The notes beneath the pieces were generated by a model. The model saw nothing but the letters and a program-made list of their open reading frames with translations. It was not told the origin of the DNA and did no database searches. A DNA stretch of 11,097 nucleotides from Clostridia bacterium (lineage in GTDB: Bacteria > Bacillota > Clostridia > CAKSNL01 > HGM11501). Of the stretch, positions 1 to 6,141 are shown in pieces. How positions within the stretch are numbered: the stretch's first letter is position 1; every line of letters starts with the position of its first letter. Made by a program: the position numbers and the translations under genes. The stretch covers positions 1-11,097 of the forward strand of contig JAUNRD010000035.1 of assembly GCA_030535815.1 (NCBI GenBank). Reading direction: 5' to 3'.

Positions 1-50
1 TAAGGTCGCAGAGTTTAAAAATAGGAAATTTTGATATAAGACAAAGAAAA

Positions 51-98
51 TTCAAAAATAATACTGACGTATATTTGCAGAATTTTCTGCAGTATTAT
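51..98 (-). terminator. Probable rho-independent terminator of the BMC operon
   Basis: Read on the minus strand, arms ATAATACTG and CAGTATTAT (plus positions 90-98 and 58-66) pair perfectly over 9 bases. Nested inside is a CAGAA/TTCTG hairpin at 78-89. The closing arm is followed by TTTTTG (plus A-run at 54-58). The structure lies about 50 bases after the last shell gene stop, where an operon end is expected. The stem is AT-rich and the loop is structured rather than tight, so efficiency is uncertain. Positions 1-50 hold no recognisable gene. Confidence 0.6.
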
Positions 99-115
99 GC
101 AAAATTTATGTTTTT

Positions 116-145
116 AGGCCTTGTGGGGTTAGACTCCCCTCGCCT
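116..145 (-). other. GC-rich hairpin at the stop codon of the last gene
   Basis: GGGG (125-128) and CCCC (136-139) enclose a 7-base loop, and AGGC (116-119) pairs with GCCT (142-145) across an internal loop. The structure starts at the TAA of the pduT-like gene. No U-run follows on the minus strand, so alone it is not an intrinsic terminator. It could protect the mRNA 3' end ahead of the terminator at 51-98. Confidence 0.35.
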
Positions 146-693
146 TAAAGAATTGATTTCCAAATATCTTTTGTGGGACGGGCAATAACTGCACTGTCAA
201 GGTAAGTGCCTTCTTCTTTTATTGCCTGTTTTGCTTTTTCGATTGCCGCTTCGACTGCAGCAACCTCGCCCGTTATGAACATATAGCTCTTACCGCTCAT
301 ACCTTTTGCAATTCTAAGCTCAATAAGCTTTACAATGGCTGTTTTTGCGGCAATATCTGCGGCAACTATGATAGAGGACGCAGTAAATGTTTCAAGTATA
401 CCGAGGGCGGATACCTCGCCGGGATCGGACGATCCGTACATAGCGGGGAAAATGTCCTCGTGGGGATTTCCCAGTATGAAGCTGTCAACAAGCTTTGCCG
501 GAAAGTGTGTTTTTGCGGCATCTACCGCTGCTTTTACAGCACTCAGCGCACCGCTTACTATTACAATATACTTGCCGGGGCAGACCGTCATAGCCGTGAT
601 GATTTCAACTTCCGCAGTTTTTGACATAATGTCTGCTGCCTGTACGCCGGTGGTTACGTTAAAGTACTCCACCATTCCGATTGCTTTTGGCAT
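145..693 (-). CDS. pduT: PduT-like tandem-domain BMC shell protein (BMC-T) with Fe-S pore cysteine
   Basis: This 182-residue protein has two BMC domains in tandem, about residues 1-88 and 94-182. The first begins AIGMVEY and the second ALGILETF, so it should form a pseudohexameric trimer facet tile. Residue 38 is a Cys in a CPGK motif. In PduT of the propanediol microcompartment, Cys38 from each subunit ligates a [4Fe-4S] cluster at the threefold pore; the residue number and motif match here, so I infer a cluster-bearing, electron-conducting tile. The gene follows the pduS-like gene by 13 bases, the usual partner arrangement. SD AAAGGAAG precedes the ATG. It is the last gene before the terminator-like hairpins. 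The family call is firm; the cluster is inferred from one residue. Confidence 0.93.
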   Translation of the reverse strand: MPKAIGMVEYFNVTTGVQAADIMSKTAEVEIITAMTVCPGKYIVIVSGALSAVKAAVDAAKTHFPAKLVDSFILGNPHEDIFPAMYGSSDPGEVSALGILETFTASSIIVAADIAAKTAIVKLIELRIAKGMSGKSYMFITGEVAAVEAAIEKAKQAIKEEGTYLDSAVIARPTKDIWKSIL

Positions 694-706
694 AATGTGC
701 TTCCTT

Positions 707-2035
707 TCAGTTTAATTTTACGGTAACGCTCTTTTCCGTCACATCCGTTACAGTTCCGTTTACGGAAGAGTGGATGGGAAGGGAAAGTGCATTTTCTGCC
801 GCTGCGGCAATTACGTCGCCGACCTTAACCGTATCGCCCTTCTTAACGGCAACCACCGGGGGTGCGCCGATACTTTGGGCTAAAGATATTTTTACTTTTG
901 CTGTCTTTATTTCAGTCTCGTCAAGGGGCGCATCGTGATCGTATTTTACTATGTCAAGACGGCTTATAAGACGTGACATGGGAACAAGTCTTCCGTCTCT
1001 TTCTTCCTTGGCATCAGAAGGTGCGGGAAGGGGATCGGGTTTAAGTCCGTTTTTACGGAGCTTGGATTTATATATTCCGATAAGTGCGGCGGGGCTTAAG
1101 CCCTGAGGGCAGGAATACATCTCACAAAGACCGCAGCCTGAGCAGTAAAGGGTGTTAACCAGTGCGGGAACATCCGTATTACCGCTTGAAATGCAGCGCA
1201 TAAAAGCTGCAGGGTCTATCGGGTGATTGAGTAAGTTTCTTGAGCAAAGGTCGGTGCAGGTTCTGCACTGACAGCAAGTGCCCATTGCCCTTGTTACACT
1301 TATGGTAACTTTCTGAGTCCTTGTGCCTACGATATGATGATTTTTCGGAAGTACGATGATGGCATTGCTTGTCTTTGTAACAGTGCCGGATTCATCGGTG
1401 AGTCTTCCGGTCATAGGTCCTCCGTGAATAATTGCAGTATCTTCTGTGGTCTTACCACCGCAAAGTGCAATCAAATCAGAAAAGGACGTACCGATAGGCG
1501 CTAAAACCGTTTTGGGATTTTTTACTTCGCCCGTAACGGTTATATATTTATGGGTTACGCTTTTTCCTTCGAAAACCGCACGGTAAATATTAAGGGCGGT
1601 TTCTACGTTTATTACGGCAGCACCCACATCAAGGGGAAGGCCGCCGGCAGGAACGACTCTTTTAATAGTGTCGTAAACGAGGATTACCTCGTCACCTGCG
1701 GGATAAATTTCTTTCAGCAGATGAAGTCTGCCTTTTTCGTGGTCGGGAAGTACACGGTTAACAGCATCAACGGCGTTTTTGTATGCCCCCTTAACCGCCA
1801 CGATAAATTCTTTGGCACCAAGCACCTCGCAAACCAGTGAGAGTGCTTTCATTATTTCTTCTGCGTATGTAGCAATAATCTGTCTGTGAACGCGAAGCAG
1901 AGGCTCGCATTCAGCGCAGTTCAAAATAACGTATTCTGCCTTTTCGCTCATTTTAGCGTAAGTGGGGAAACCGGCACCGCCGGCACCGGCTACACCGCTA
2001 TCCTTGAGTATTTCTTTTAATTTTGTAATATCCAT
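707..2035 (-). CDS. pduS: PduS-like RnfC-family flavin/iron-sulfur electron-transfer protein
   Basis: The 442-residue protein has the RnfC/NuoF-like order. A glycine-rich nucleotide/FMN loop (GVAGAGGAGFPTY, residues 14-26) comes first, followed by the NCAECEP motif near residue 39. An SLBB-like middle region follows. Two ferredoxin-type cysteine sets come next: C254-C257-C260-C264 and C298-C301-C304-C309. The C-terminus is a biotinyl-like sandwich domain ending in SVNGTVTDVTEKSVTVKLN. PduS is known as a flavin- and [4Fe-4S]-containing cobalamin reductase in B12-dependent Pdu compartments. Here the dehydratase needs no B12, so the likely job is NAD(H)-linked electron exchange with PduT across the shell or supply to the radical activase (inference). 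It starts 3 bases after the eutN stop, with its SD (GGAG) inside eutN, implying translational coupling. Confidence 0.9.
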   Translation of the reverse strand: MDITKLKEILKDSGVAGAGGAGFPTYAKMSEKAEYVILNCAECEPLLRVHRQIIATYAEEIMKALSLVCEVLGAKEFIVAVKGAYKNAVDAVNRVLPDHEKGRLHLLKEIYPAGDEVILVYDTIKRVVPAGGLPLDVGAAVINVETALNIYRAVFEGKSVTHKYITVTGEVKNPKTVLAPIGTSFSDLIALCGGKTTEDTAIIHGGPMTGRLTDESGTVTKTSNAIIVLPKNHHIVGTRTQKVTISVTRAMGTCCQCRTCTDLCSRNLLNHPIDPAAFMRCISSGNTDVPALVNTLYCSGCGLCEMYSCPQGLSPAALIGIYKSKLRKNGLKPDPLPAPSDAKEERDGRLVPMSRLISRLDIVKYDHDAPLDETEIKTAKVKISLAQSIGAPPVVAVKKGDTVKVGDVIAAAAENALSLPIHSSVNGTVTDVTEKSVTVKLN

Positions 2036-2038
2036 TGA

Positions 2039-2308
2039 TTAAAACTCCAATTCTGTGCCGGAGTCCACGATGCCGACGATTGCCGCATCAATGGGACTTG
2101 ATTCCTTTCCGCAGCCGATTCTTGCTGCGCTGCCTGTTGCAATTAAAACTGTTTCACCGATACCACAACCTACGTTATCGACTGCAACAAAGCGTTCGGA
2201 TGGTTGAGCCTTGCCTAAGGCAGGCTCAACCACCATGAATTTGCTTCCGACCAGATTGTCATTTTTTCTTGTGGATACGATGCTTCCGACTACTTTTGCA
2301 ATAATCAT
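2039..2308 (-). CDS. eutN: EutN/CcmL-family pentameric vertex protein (BMC-P)
   Basis: The 89-residue protein has the EutN/PduN pattern: MIIAKVVGSIVST at the start, a KFMVVEP strand, FVAVDNVGCGIGETVL in the middle, GSAARIG, and SSPIDAAIVGIVD at the end. Members form pentamers that cap icosahedral shell vertices. Length is close to E. coli EutN (95). The segment PALGKAQPSER, in the loop that varies between family members, is encoded by a nearly perfect palindrome (see the repeat at 2201-2232). The start ATG has SD AAAGGA about 9 bases upstream. One EutN-type gene among several hexamer and trimer genes is the normal shell ratio. Confidence 0.93.
   Translation of the reverse strand: MIIAKVVGSIVSTRKNDNLVGSKFMVVEPALGKAQPSERFVAVDNVGCGIGETVLIATGSAARIGCGKESSPIDAAIVGIVDSGTELEF
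2201..2232. repeat. Palindromic hairpin element inside the eutN coding sequence
   Basis: Arms TGGTTGAGCC (2201-2210) and GGCTCAACCA (2223-2232) are exact reverse complements. The inner TGCC/GGCA pair closes a TAA loop, with a single bulged T at 2211. The total is 14 base pairs, GC-rich compared with its surroundings. It reads in frame as part of the variable loop of EutN. It could be an mRNA hairpin that tunes translation, or a small palindromic repeat captured in a permissive loop. The structure is seen directly; origin and role are unknown. Confidence 0.75.
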
Positions 2309-2350
2309 AATAGAGCATCCTTTCTTGGAAAAAATGATTTTTTGAAAAAA

Positions 2351-2788
2351 TTACTTAAGTACGGGAATAATCTTTTCAACGTCTGAGTGAGGTCTGGGAA
2401 TAACGTGAGTAGCGATGATTTCACCAAGCTTGGAAGCATTGGTCTGGCCTGCTTCTACAGCAGACTTAACAGCGCCTACGTCACCTCTAACCATAACGCT
2501 TACAAGACCGGAACCGATCTTCTCTGTGCCAACTAACTGAACGTTAGCAGCCTTGAGCATTGCGTCAGCAGCTTCGATTGCTGCAACTAAACCTCTTGTT
2601 TCGATGATACCTAAAGCTTCGAGTGACATTTTCTTTTCCTCCTTAACTTTAATTACTTCTTTCTTTACCGGAGCTTCTGCTACGGCTTTAACTTCGGCCT
2701 CTGCCTTTGCGGGCTCAGCCTTGGGTGCTGCGGGAGAAGCAGCCTTGGGAGCCGCCTTCTTCGGAGCAGTTTTCTTTTCTTCAGCCAT
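2351..2788 (-). CDS. Hexameric BMC-H shell protein with Lys/Ala/Pro-rich N-terminal extension; probable dual start
   Basis: Residues 54-145 form a complete BMC-H domain of the PduA/EutM type (MSLEALGIIETRG, pore motif KIGSG at 90-94, HVIPRPH near the end). Residues 1-53 are low-complexity and rich in Lys, Ala, Pro and Glu, with repeated APKA units and no predictable fold. The domain is about three quarters identical to the 91-residue shell protein just upstream (hand alignment), so the pair arose by duplication. The SD for the long start (GAAAGGCGG) is mediocre. Met54 is preceded by a perfect AAGGAGG at 8 bases, so a 92-residue form is likely made too. The extension may project from the facet or bind cargo (inference). 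Confidence 0.92.
   Translation of the reverse strand: MAEEKKTAPKKAAPKAASPAAPKAEPAKAEAEVKAVAEAPVKKEVIKVKEEKKMSLEALGIIETRGLVAAIEAADAMLKAANVQLVGTEKIGSGLVSVMVRGDVGAVKSAVEAGQTNASKLGEIIATHVIPRPHSDVEKIIPVLK
2627..2644 (-). promoter_or_regulatory. Internal ribosome binding site and start for short BMC-H isoform
   Basis: AAGGAGG, the full anti-SD complement, occupies 2638-2644 on the minus strand. Eight bases later comes ATG (2629-2627), in frame with the long protein and exactly at the first residue of the BMC domain. The codons read V-K-E-E-K-K-M, so the SD is hidden in the Lys/Glu-rich extension. The arrangement recalls the known PduB/PduB' internal start. Confidence 0.72.
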
Positions 2789-2821
2789 GTTATTTACCGC
2801 CTTTCGTTAAAAGGTAATAAA

Positions 2822-3097
2822 TCAGAACTTGGGAAGGATCTTTTCAACGTCTTCGTGGGGTCTGGGAATTACGTGTACAGCGATGAGCTCACCAAGTCTG
2901 GATGCAGCAGCGCTTCCTGCTTCTGTAGCAGCCTTAACAGCACCTACATCGCCTCTAACCATAACGCTTACAAGACCGGAACCGATCTTTTCTGTGCCGA
3001 TTAATACAACCTCGGCAGCCTTAACCATTGCATCTGCTGCTTCAACAGCTGCGGTTAAACCTCTTGTTTCAATCATACCTAATGCTTCTTTTGCCAT
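2822..3097 (-). CDS. PduA/EutM-type hexameric BMC-H shell protein
   Basis: This is a single-domain BMC-H protein of 91 residues, the canonical length. It starts MAKEALGMIETRGL, has the pore loop KIGSG (37-41), and ends with VHVIPRPHEDVEKILPKF. Such proteins form hexamers that tile the facets and pass small polar substrates such as propanediol through a Gly/Ser-lined pore. The SD AGGAGG lies 8 bases before the ATG and is the strongest in this part of the operon, consistent with an abundant protein. It lies 33 bases upstream of its extended paralogue, and the central region is almost identical between them at the DNA level. Confidence 0.95.
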   Translation of the reverse strand: MAKEALGMIETRGLTAAVEAADAMVKAAEVVLIGTEKIGSGLVSVMVRGDVGAVKAATEAGSAAASRLGELIAVHVIPRPHEDVEKILPKF

Positions 3098-3136
3098 TTT
3101 GATATCCTCCTAAAAATTAATTTCTTTTTTTATTTA

Positions 3137-4345
3137 TTATTCATTAATGATTGCGATTTTAAGTCCGCTCATTGCAAGATTTGTCTTGTGAGCTTCGTTG
3201 ATTTCGGAAAGGGGGAACTTATGTGTGATAAGCTTTCCAATCGGAAGACCGATTCCCTTAGCTCTCTTTAAGAAATCAAAGGTTGTTGCGTAGTCACGAA
3301 GTGTGTATACCCAAGAACCAACTGTTGTGATTTCCTTTGAGCAAATATCGAAATGGGGGTTGATTGTTGCGTCTCCGCCGTTGATGAAGAAGCCGAGCTC
3401 GCAAAGACCGCCGCCGTTTCTTATGAACTTATAGATGTTTGCGTGAGCAATGGGGGAGCCTGTGCACTGGAATGCAAAGTCAGCAAGATAGCCGCCGAAT
3501 GCATTTTCAACACCCTTTGCAAGTTCTTCAACACCCTTGTGGTTTTTGAAGTTAACTGTGCCGGTTGCACCCATTTCCTTAGCAAAGTCGAGTCTCTTGT
3601 CCTCGCCGTCAATAGCAGTGATATTCTCAATACCCATTGTACGGAGAATTGCTATACATATAAGACCGATAGGTCCGCAGCCCTGAACTGCAACACGGCT
3701 GTTGAAACGAAGAATACCTGTTGTCTTAGCACGCTCAACTGCGTGGATTAAAACTGCACAGGGTTCGATTAAGATTCTTGAATCTAAGTCAAGGTCGCTT
3801 ACGTTAAATACGGTAGAACCGCCTCTTACTACTATGTAATCAGCAAACCATCCGTTTAAGTGAATGTCATCGTCGGGAAGAAGTCCGTAAACGTCTGCAC
3901 CGCCTACATTCTGCTTATTTAAGTCAAACATTGTGATGTCGGGGTTGTCTTTGAAAATCATACAGGTTACAACCTTGTCGCCTACTGCGAGGGGCTTTCC
4001 TGCGCTGTCTTTCTTGACATTTTTACCCATCTTTACGATCTCACCTGTTCCCTCGTGACCGAGTACAACGGGGATAAGACCGAAGGGGTCTCTCTTGAAT
4101 TCATGAGCATCTGTTCCGCAGACACCGCAGCCTTCTACCTTAACAAGGATGTCGTCATCGCCAAGCTCGGGGATGGGGAATTCCTTGATTTCGTAGTTTT
4201 CAAGCTTTGTGAGCATTGCTGCGCGGCTTGTTTTCGGAATGGGGCCTGCTGCCTTAGGAGCACTTGCCTTGGGTGCAGCTGACTGATTCATTTCGGAAAG
4301 AACCTGCTGAACAATAGCCTGAATTTTGTCCTGGTTAATATCCAT
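3137..4345 (-). CDS. Zinc-type medium-chain alcohol dehydrogenase with N-terminal encapsulation-like helix
   Basis: With the start at 4345 the protein has 402 residues. This start is supported by SD GAGAGGAG about 7 bases upstream and by the protein beginning with an amphipathic helix (NQDKIQAIVQQVLSEM) typical of encapsulation peptides, then an Ala/Pro/Lys linker. The catalytic part is GroES-like: C76 in GVCGTD, H97-E98 in GHEG and E194 in IEPC are candidate zinc ligands or neighbours. The Rossmann motif GCGPIG is at 222-227. The four-Cys structural zinc lobe is absent. Likely roles are NAD(P)H reduction of propanal to propanol, and possibly lactaldehyde to propanediol; substrate cannot be read from sequence. 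Many propanediol compartments use iron-type PduQ here instead. The frame is open upstream through position 4708, so a fused 523-residue product is also possible. Confidence 0.88.
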   Translation of the reverse strand: MDINQDKIQAIVQQVLSEMNQSAAPKASAPKAAGPIPKTSRAAMLTKLENYEIKEFPIPELGDDDILVKVEGCGVCGTDAHEFKRDPFGLIPVVLGHEGTGEIVKMGKNVKKDSAGKPLAVGDKVVTCMIFKDNPDITMFDLNKQNVGGADVYGLLPDDDIHLNGWFADYIVVRGGSTVFNVSDLDLDSRILIEPCAVLIHAVERAKTTGILRFNSRVAVQGCGPIGLICIAILRTMGIENITAIDGEDKRLDFAKEMGATGTVNFKNHKGVEELAKGVENAFGGYLADFAFQCTGSPIAHANIYKFIRNGGGLCELGFFINGGDATINPHFDICSKEITTVGSWVYTLRDYATTFDFLKRAKGIGLPIGKLITHKFPLSEINEAHKTNLAMSGLKIAIINE

Positions 4346-4708
4346 AGCTATTCTCCTCTCAGATTTATTTTGTTTTATTATGTCGCCTTCAATGACGCCG
4401 ATCGCAGGGAAGGGAAGTTCCTTCTCCAAGAGACTGTCGCCATTAAAGGAATCGTAGATGATAAATTTGGGTGTTGCGTTTGTAATTGCGTGGCAGGCAA
4501 AGAGTACTGCGCTTATGCTTTTTGTATTCTTTGAAACACGAAAGATTGTTTCTGCCTGCGCCCTTGATGCCGGATAACCGCCGTTTTCAATAAGGTGGTA
4601 GATAAACTCGCCTTTTTTATCGGAAGGAACGGTTACTTTTGTGTTGCCTTTAACCGTTTCAGCCAGCTTTTCGGCATTTTTCGCAAAGTCATCTGTTATG
4701 CTTTGCAT
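4346..4708 (-). CDS. Unrecognised 121-codon reading frame lacking its own stop, open into the alcohol dehydrogenase
   Basis: I do not recognise this family. The frame starts at ATG 4708 with SD AAAGGAAGG, 18 bases after the preceding gene. It encodes a compact, soluble-looking alpha/beta sequence with segments SDKKGEFIYHLIENGGYP, TKSISAVLFACHAI and KFIIYDSFNG, with no signal peptide or membrane segment. Sense-like protein continues to about PAIGVIEGDII. The next residues (KQNKSERRIA) are encoded by what looks like an intergenic spacer containing the dehydrogenase SD. No in-frame stop occurs, although a tandem TAATAA sits one frame away at the same place (about 4376-4381). Either this is a genuine fusion domain, a gene that lost its stop, or an artefact. 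Its position among encapsulated enzymes suggests a compartment-related role. Confidence 0.6.
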
Positions 4709-4726
4709 TGTAACCTTCCTTTCTTC

Positions 4727-5236
4727 TCAGACGAGATTATTTTTGAAATAATCAGCACCGTAGGCTGAAAGGTAGGTATCCAGTTCCTCTGTTCCGCCGG
4801 AAACGCCCAGGCCTCCTACAACAGCATCGCCGATCTTTAAGGGATCGCCGCCGCCGAACACCACGATACGGCAGTCATTTGTAAACTGTATTCCGTATAA
4901 GGGCTGATTCGGCTGGGCCATGCTCTTCAAGGCGCTTGTGGGCATCTTAAGTGCCACAGAGGTATATGCCTTCTGCAAAGCAACATCATAGCTTGCGATG
5001 AAGGAATCATCGGTTGCGTGAATCAAAATCGGGTTTGCACCGGAATTTGTAATGGCGATTACCGCCTTCACACCAACCTTTGCTGCTTCCTTTTCAACGG
5101 CTTCGGCTAAAAGCTTTGCAGTATTCAAGGTTATGTTATCTGTTTTGTAAGTAGAAGAACTACCTGTATTAAAGGAAGGCGATTTTATATTATCCCTTAC
5201 GGCATCGACGATTTTTCTTAAATCCTTCTCGTCCAT
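4727..5236 (-). CDS. GlcG/HbpS-family protein (PduO C-terminal-domain-like) with encapsulation-like N-terminus
   Basis: The 169-residue protein matches the GlcG/HbpS fold family, also found as the C-terminal domain of PduO. Diagnostic parts are the AEAVEKEAAKVGVKAVIAITNSGANPIL-type start (residues 40-67), the AYTSVALKMPT helix, and the glycine-rich GGGDPLKIGDAVVGGLGVSGG near residues 128-150. HbpS and PduO C-domains bind haem or cobalamin; no binding is proven for this type. Residues 1-18 (MDEKDLRKIVDAVRDNIK) form an amphipathic helix, then a Ser/Thr/Asn linker, as in encapsulation peptides. This suggests it is a lumen protein. It follows the aldolase by 25 bases with SD AAAGGATGG. No PduO adenosyltransferase domain is present, in line with a B12-independent pathway. 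Confidence 0.85.
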   Translation of the reverse strand: MDEKDLRKIVDAVRDNIKSPSFNTGSSSTYKTDNITLNTAKLLAEAVEKEAAKVGVKAVIAITNSGANPILIHATDDSFIASYDVALQKAYTSVALKMPTSALKSMAQPNQPLYGIQFTNDCRIVVFGGGDPLKIGDAVVGGLGVSGGTEELDTYLSAYGADYFKNNLV

Positions 5237-5261
5237 AAAACCATCCTTTATATAACGGAAA

Positions 5262-6071
5262 TTACTTTCCGAGGCTTTCCATTACTTTCTTTGTAATCTG
5301 AGCGATAAGCTCTGCATCGGAGCAAGAGGAAGCGCATCCGCCTTCTTCAACGCCCTGGTGGCAGTTGTGGCAGCTCTGAACGCCTGCTTTTGCATTTAAG
5401 CAGATGTCAGCGGGGTGCTTACCTGTCATACCGAATGCACGGCGAACTTCGTAAAGTCTCTTAACCTGTTCCTTGGAAAGCTCCTTAGGACCGCCGAGCT
5501 GCTTTGACTGATAGAGAAGCTGAGCATAGAACTCAACGGATTCCATCTTGTGATAAGCAGAAAGAAGGCTGTCAGAGAAGGAAAGAGCACCGTGGTTTGC
5601 AAGGAGTACAGCGTCAAAGTGCTGAAGGTACTTTTCAACTGCATCGGGAATTTCCTCTGTGGAGGGTGTACCGTAATCAGCAATCGGAACGCAGCCAAGT
5701 GCGATTACAGCTTCGGGCATGATGGGTGCTGTAAGCGGAACACCTGCGATTGCAAAGCTTGTTGCATAAAGGGGATGAGCGTGAACAACAGCCTTAACGT
5801 CAGGTCTCTGCTTATAAACTCTCATATGCATCTTAATTTCGGAGGAGGGACGGAAATTGCCTGTTGCGGAAATTACCTTACCGTCGCCGTCAACCTTACA
5901 GATATAGTCGGGTGTCATGAAGCCCTTGGAAACACCTGTGGGTGTGCAAAGGAATTCGTTTTCACCGATCTTAACAGAAATGTTACCGTCGTTGGAAGCA
6001 ACCATTCCCTTGTCATAGATTCTCTTACCGATGTCGCAAATTTGTTTTTTGATTTCGTATTCGTTTACCAT
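5262..6071 (-). CDS. fucA: Class II aldolase, L-fuculose/rhamnulose-phosphate type, with C-terminal encapsulation peptide
   Basis: The 269-residue protein has a FucA-type zinc aldolase core: SSEIKMH with E78, HAHP with H97 and H99, and LLANHG with H160, matching the E. coli catalytic Glu73 and zinc His92/94/155. It should cleave L-fuculose-1-phosphate (or a related ketose phosphate) to DHAP and L-lactaldehyde, the precursor of 1,2-propanediol. After the core (about residue 220) comes a linker with five Cys (224, 234, 237, 246, 250). The end is an amphipathic helix, SDAELIAQITKKVMESLGK, typical of the C-terminal encapsulation peptide of aldolases in fucose/rhamnose microcompartments. Start: ATG 6071 with AAGGAG 9 bases upstream. 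It is the first gene after the promoter at 6113-6141. Confidence 0.92.
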   Translation of the reverse strand: MVNEYEIKKQICDIGKRIYDKGMVASNDGNISVKIGENEFLCTPTGVSKGFMTPDYICKVDGDGKVISATGNFRPSSEIKMHMRVYKQRPDVKAVVHAHPLYATSFAIAGVPLTAPIMPEAVIALGCVPIADYGTPSTEEIPDAVEKYLQHFDAVLLANHGALSFSDSLLSAYHKMESVEFYAQLLYQSKQLGGPKELSKEQVKRLYEVRRAFGMTGKHPADICLNAKAGVQSCHNCHQGVEEGGCASSCSDAELIAQITKKVMESLGK

Positions 6072-6112
6072 AAATCATTTCTCCTTCTTCTTAAAGAATA
6101 TTCGACAACATA

Positions 6113-6141
6113 ATATTATCACATTATCTTTGGTTTGTCAA
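6113..6141 (-). promoter_or_regulatory. Sigma-A-type promoter for the aldolase/shell operon
   Basis: On the minus strand, TTGACA (6141-6136) is followed after exactly 17 bases by TAATAT (6118-6113). The -35 is perfect and the -10 matches 4 of 6; GATAAT with a shorter spacer is an alternative. Transcription would start near 6106 and give a leader of about 35 bases to ATG 6071. The site lies in the only gap of notable size between genes, so the downstream genes can be expressed apart from the dehydratase block. Confidence 0.72.

Noticed and set aside
2337..2351. Hairpin with T-run between the extended BMC-H gene and eutN as a terminator
   Set aside because: The stem is purely A-T with a one-base loop, too weak for termination; the downstream genes are clearly the same operon.
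5355..5369. c-type haem site (CHNCH) in the aldolase tail
   Set aside because: No signal peptide, a cytosolic enzyme, and a single CXXCH in a disordered linker; metal or redox roles are more plausible.
5550..6113. Long plus-strand open frame (187 codons) opposite the aldolase, and similar plus-strand frames opposite other genes
   Set aside because: They mirror well-supported minus-strand genes, have implausible Cys-rich or low-complexity translations, and lack convincing SD sites.
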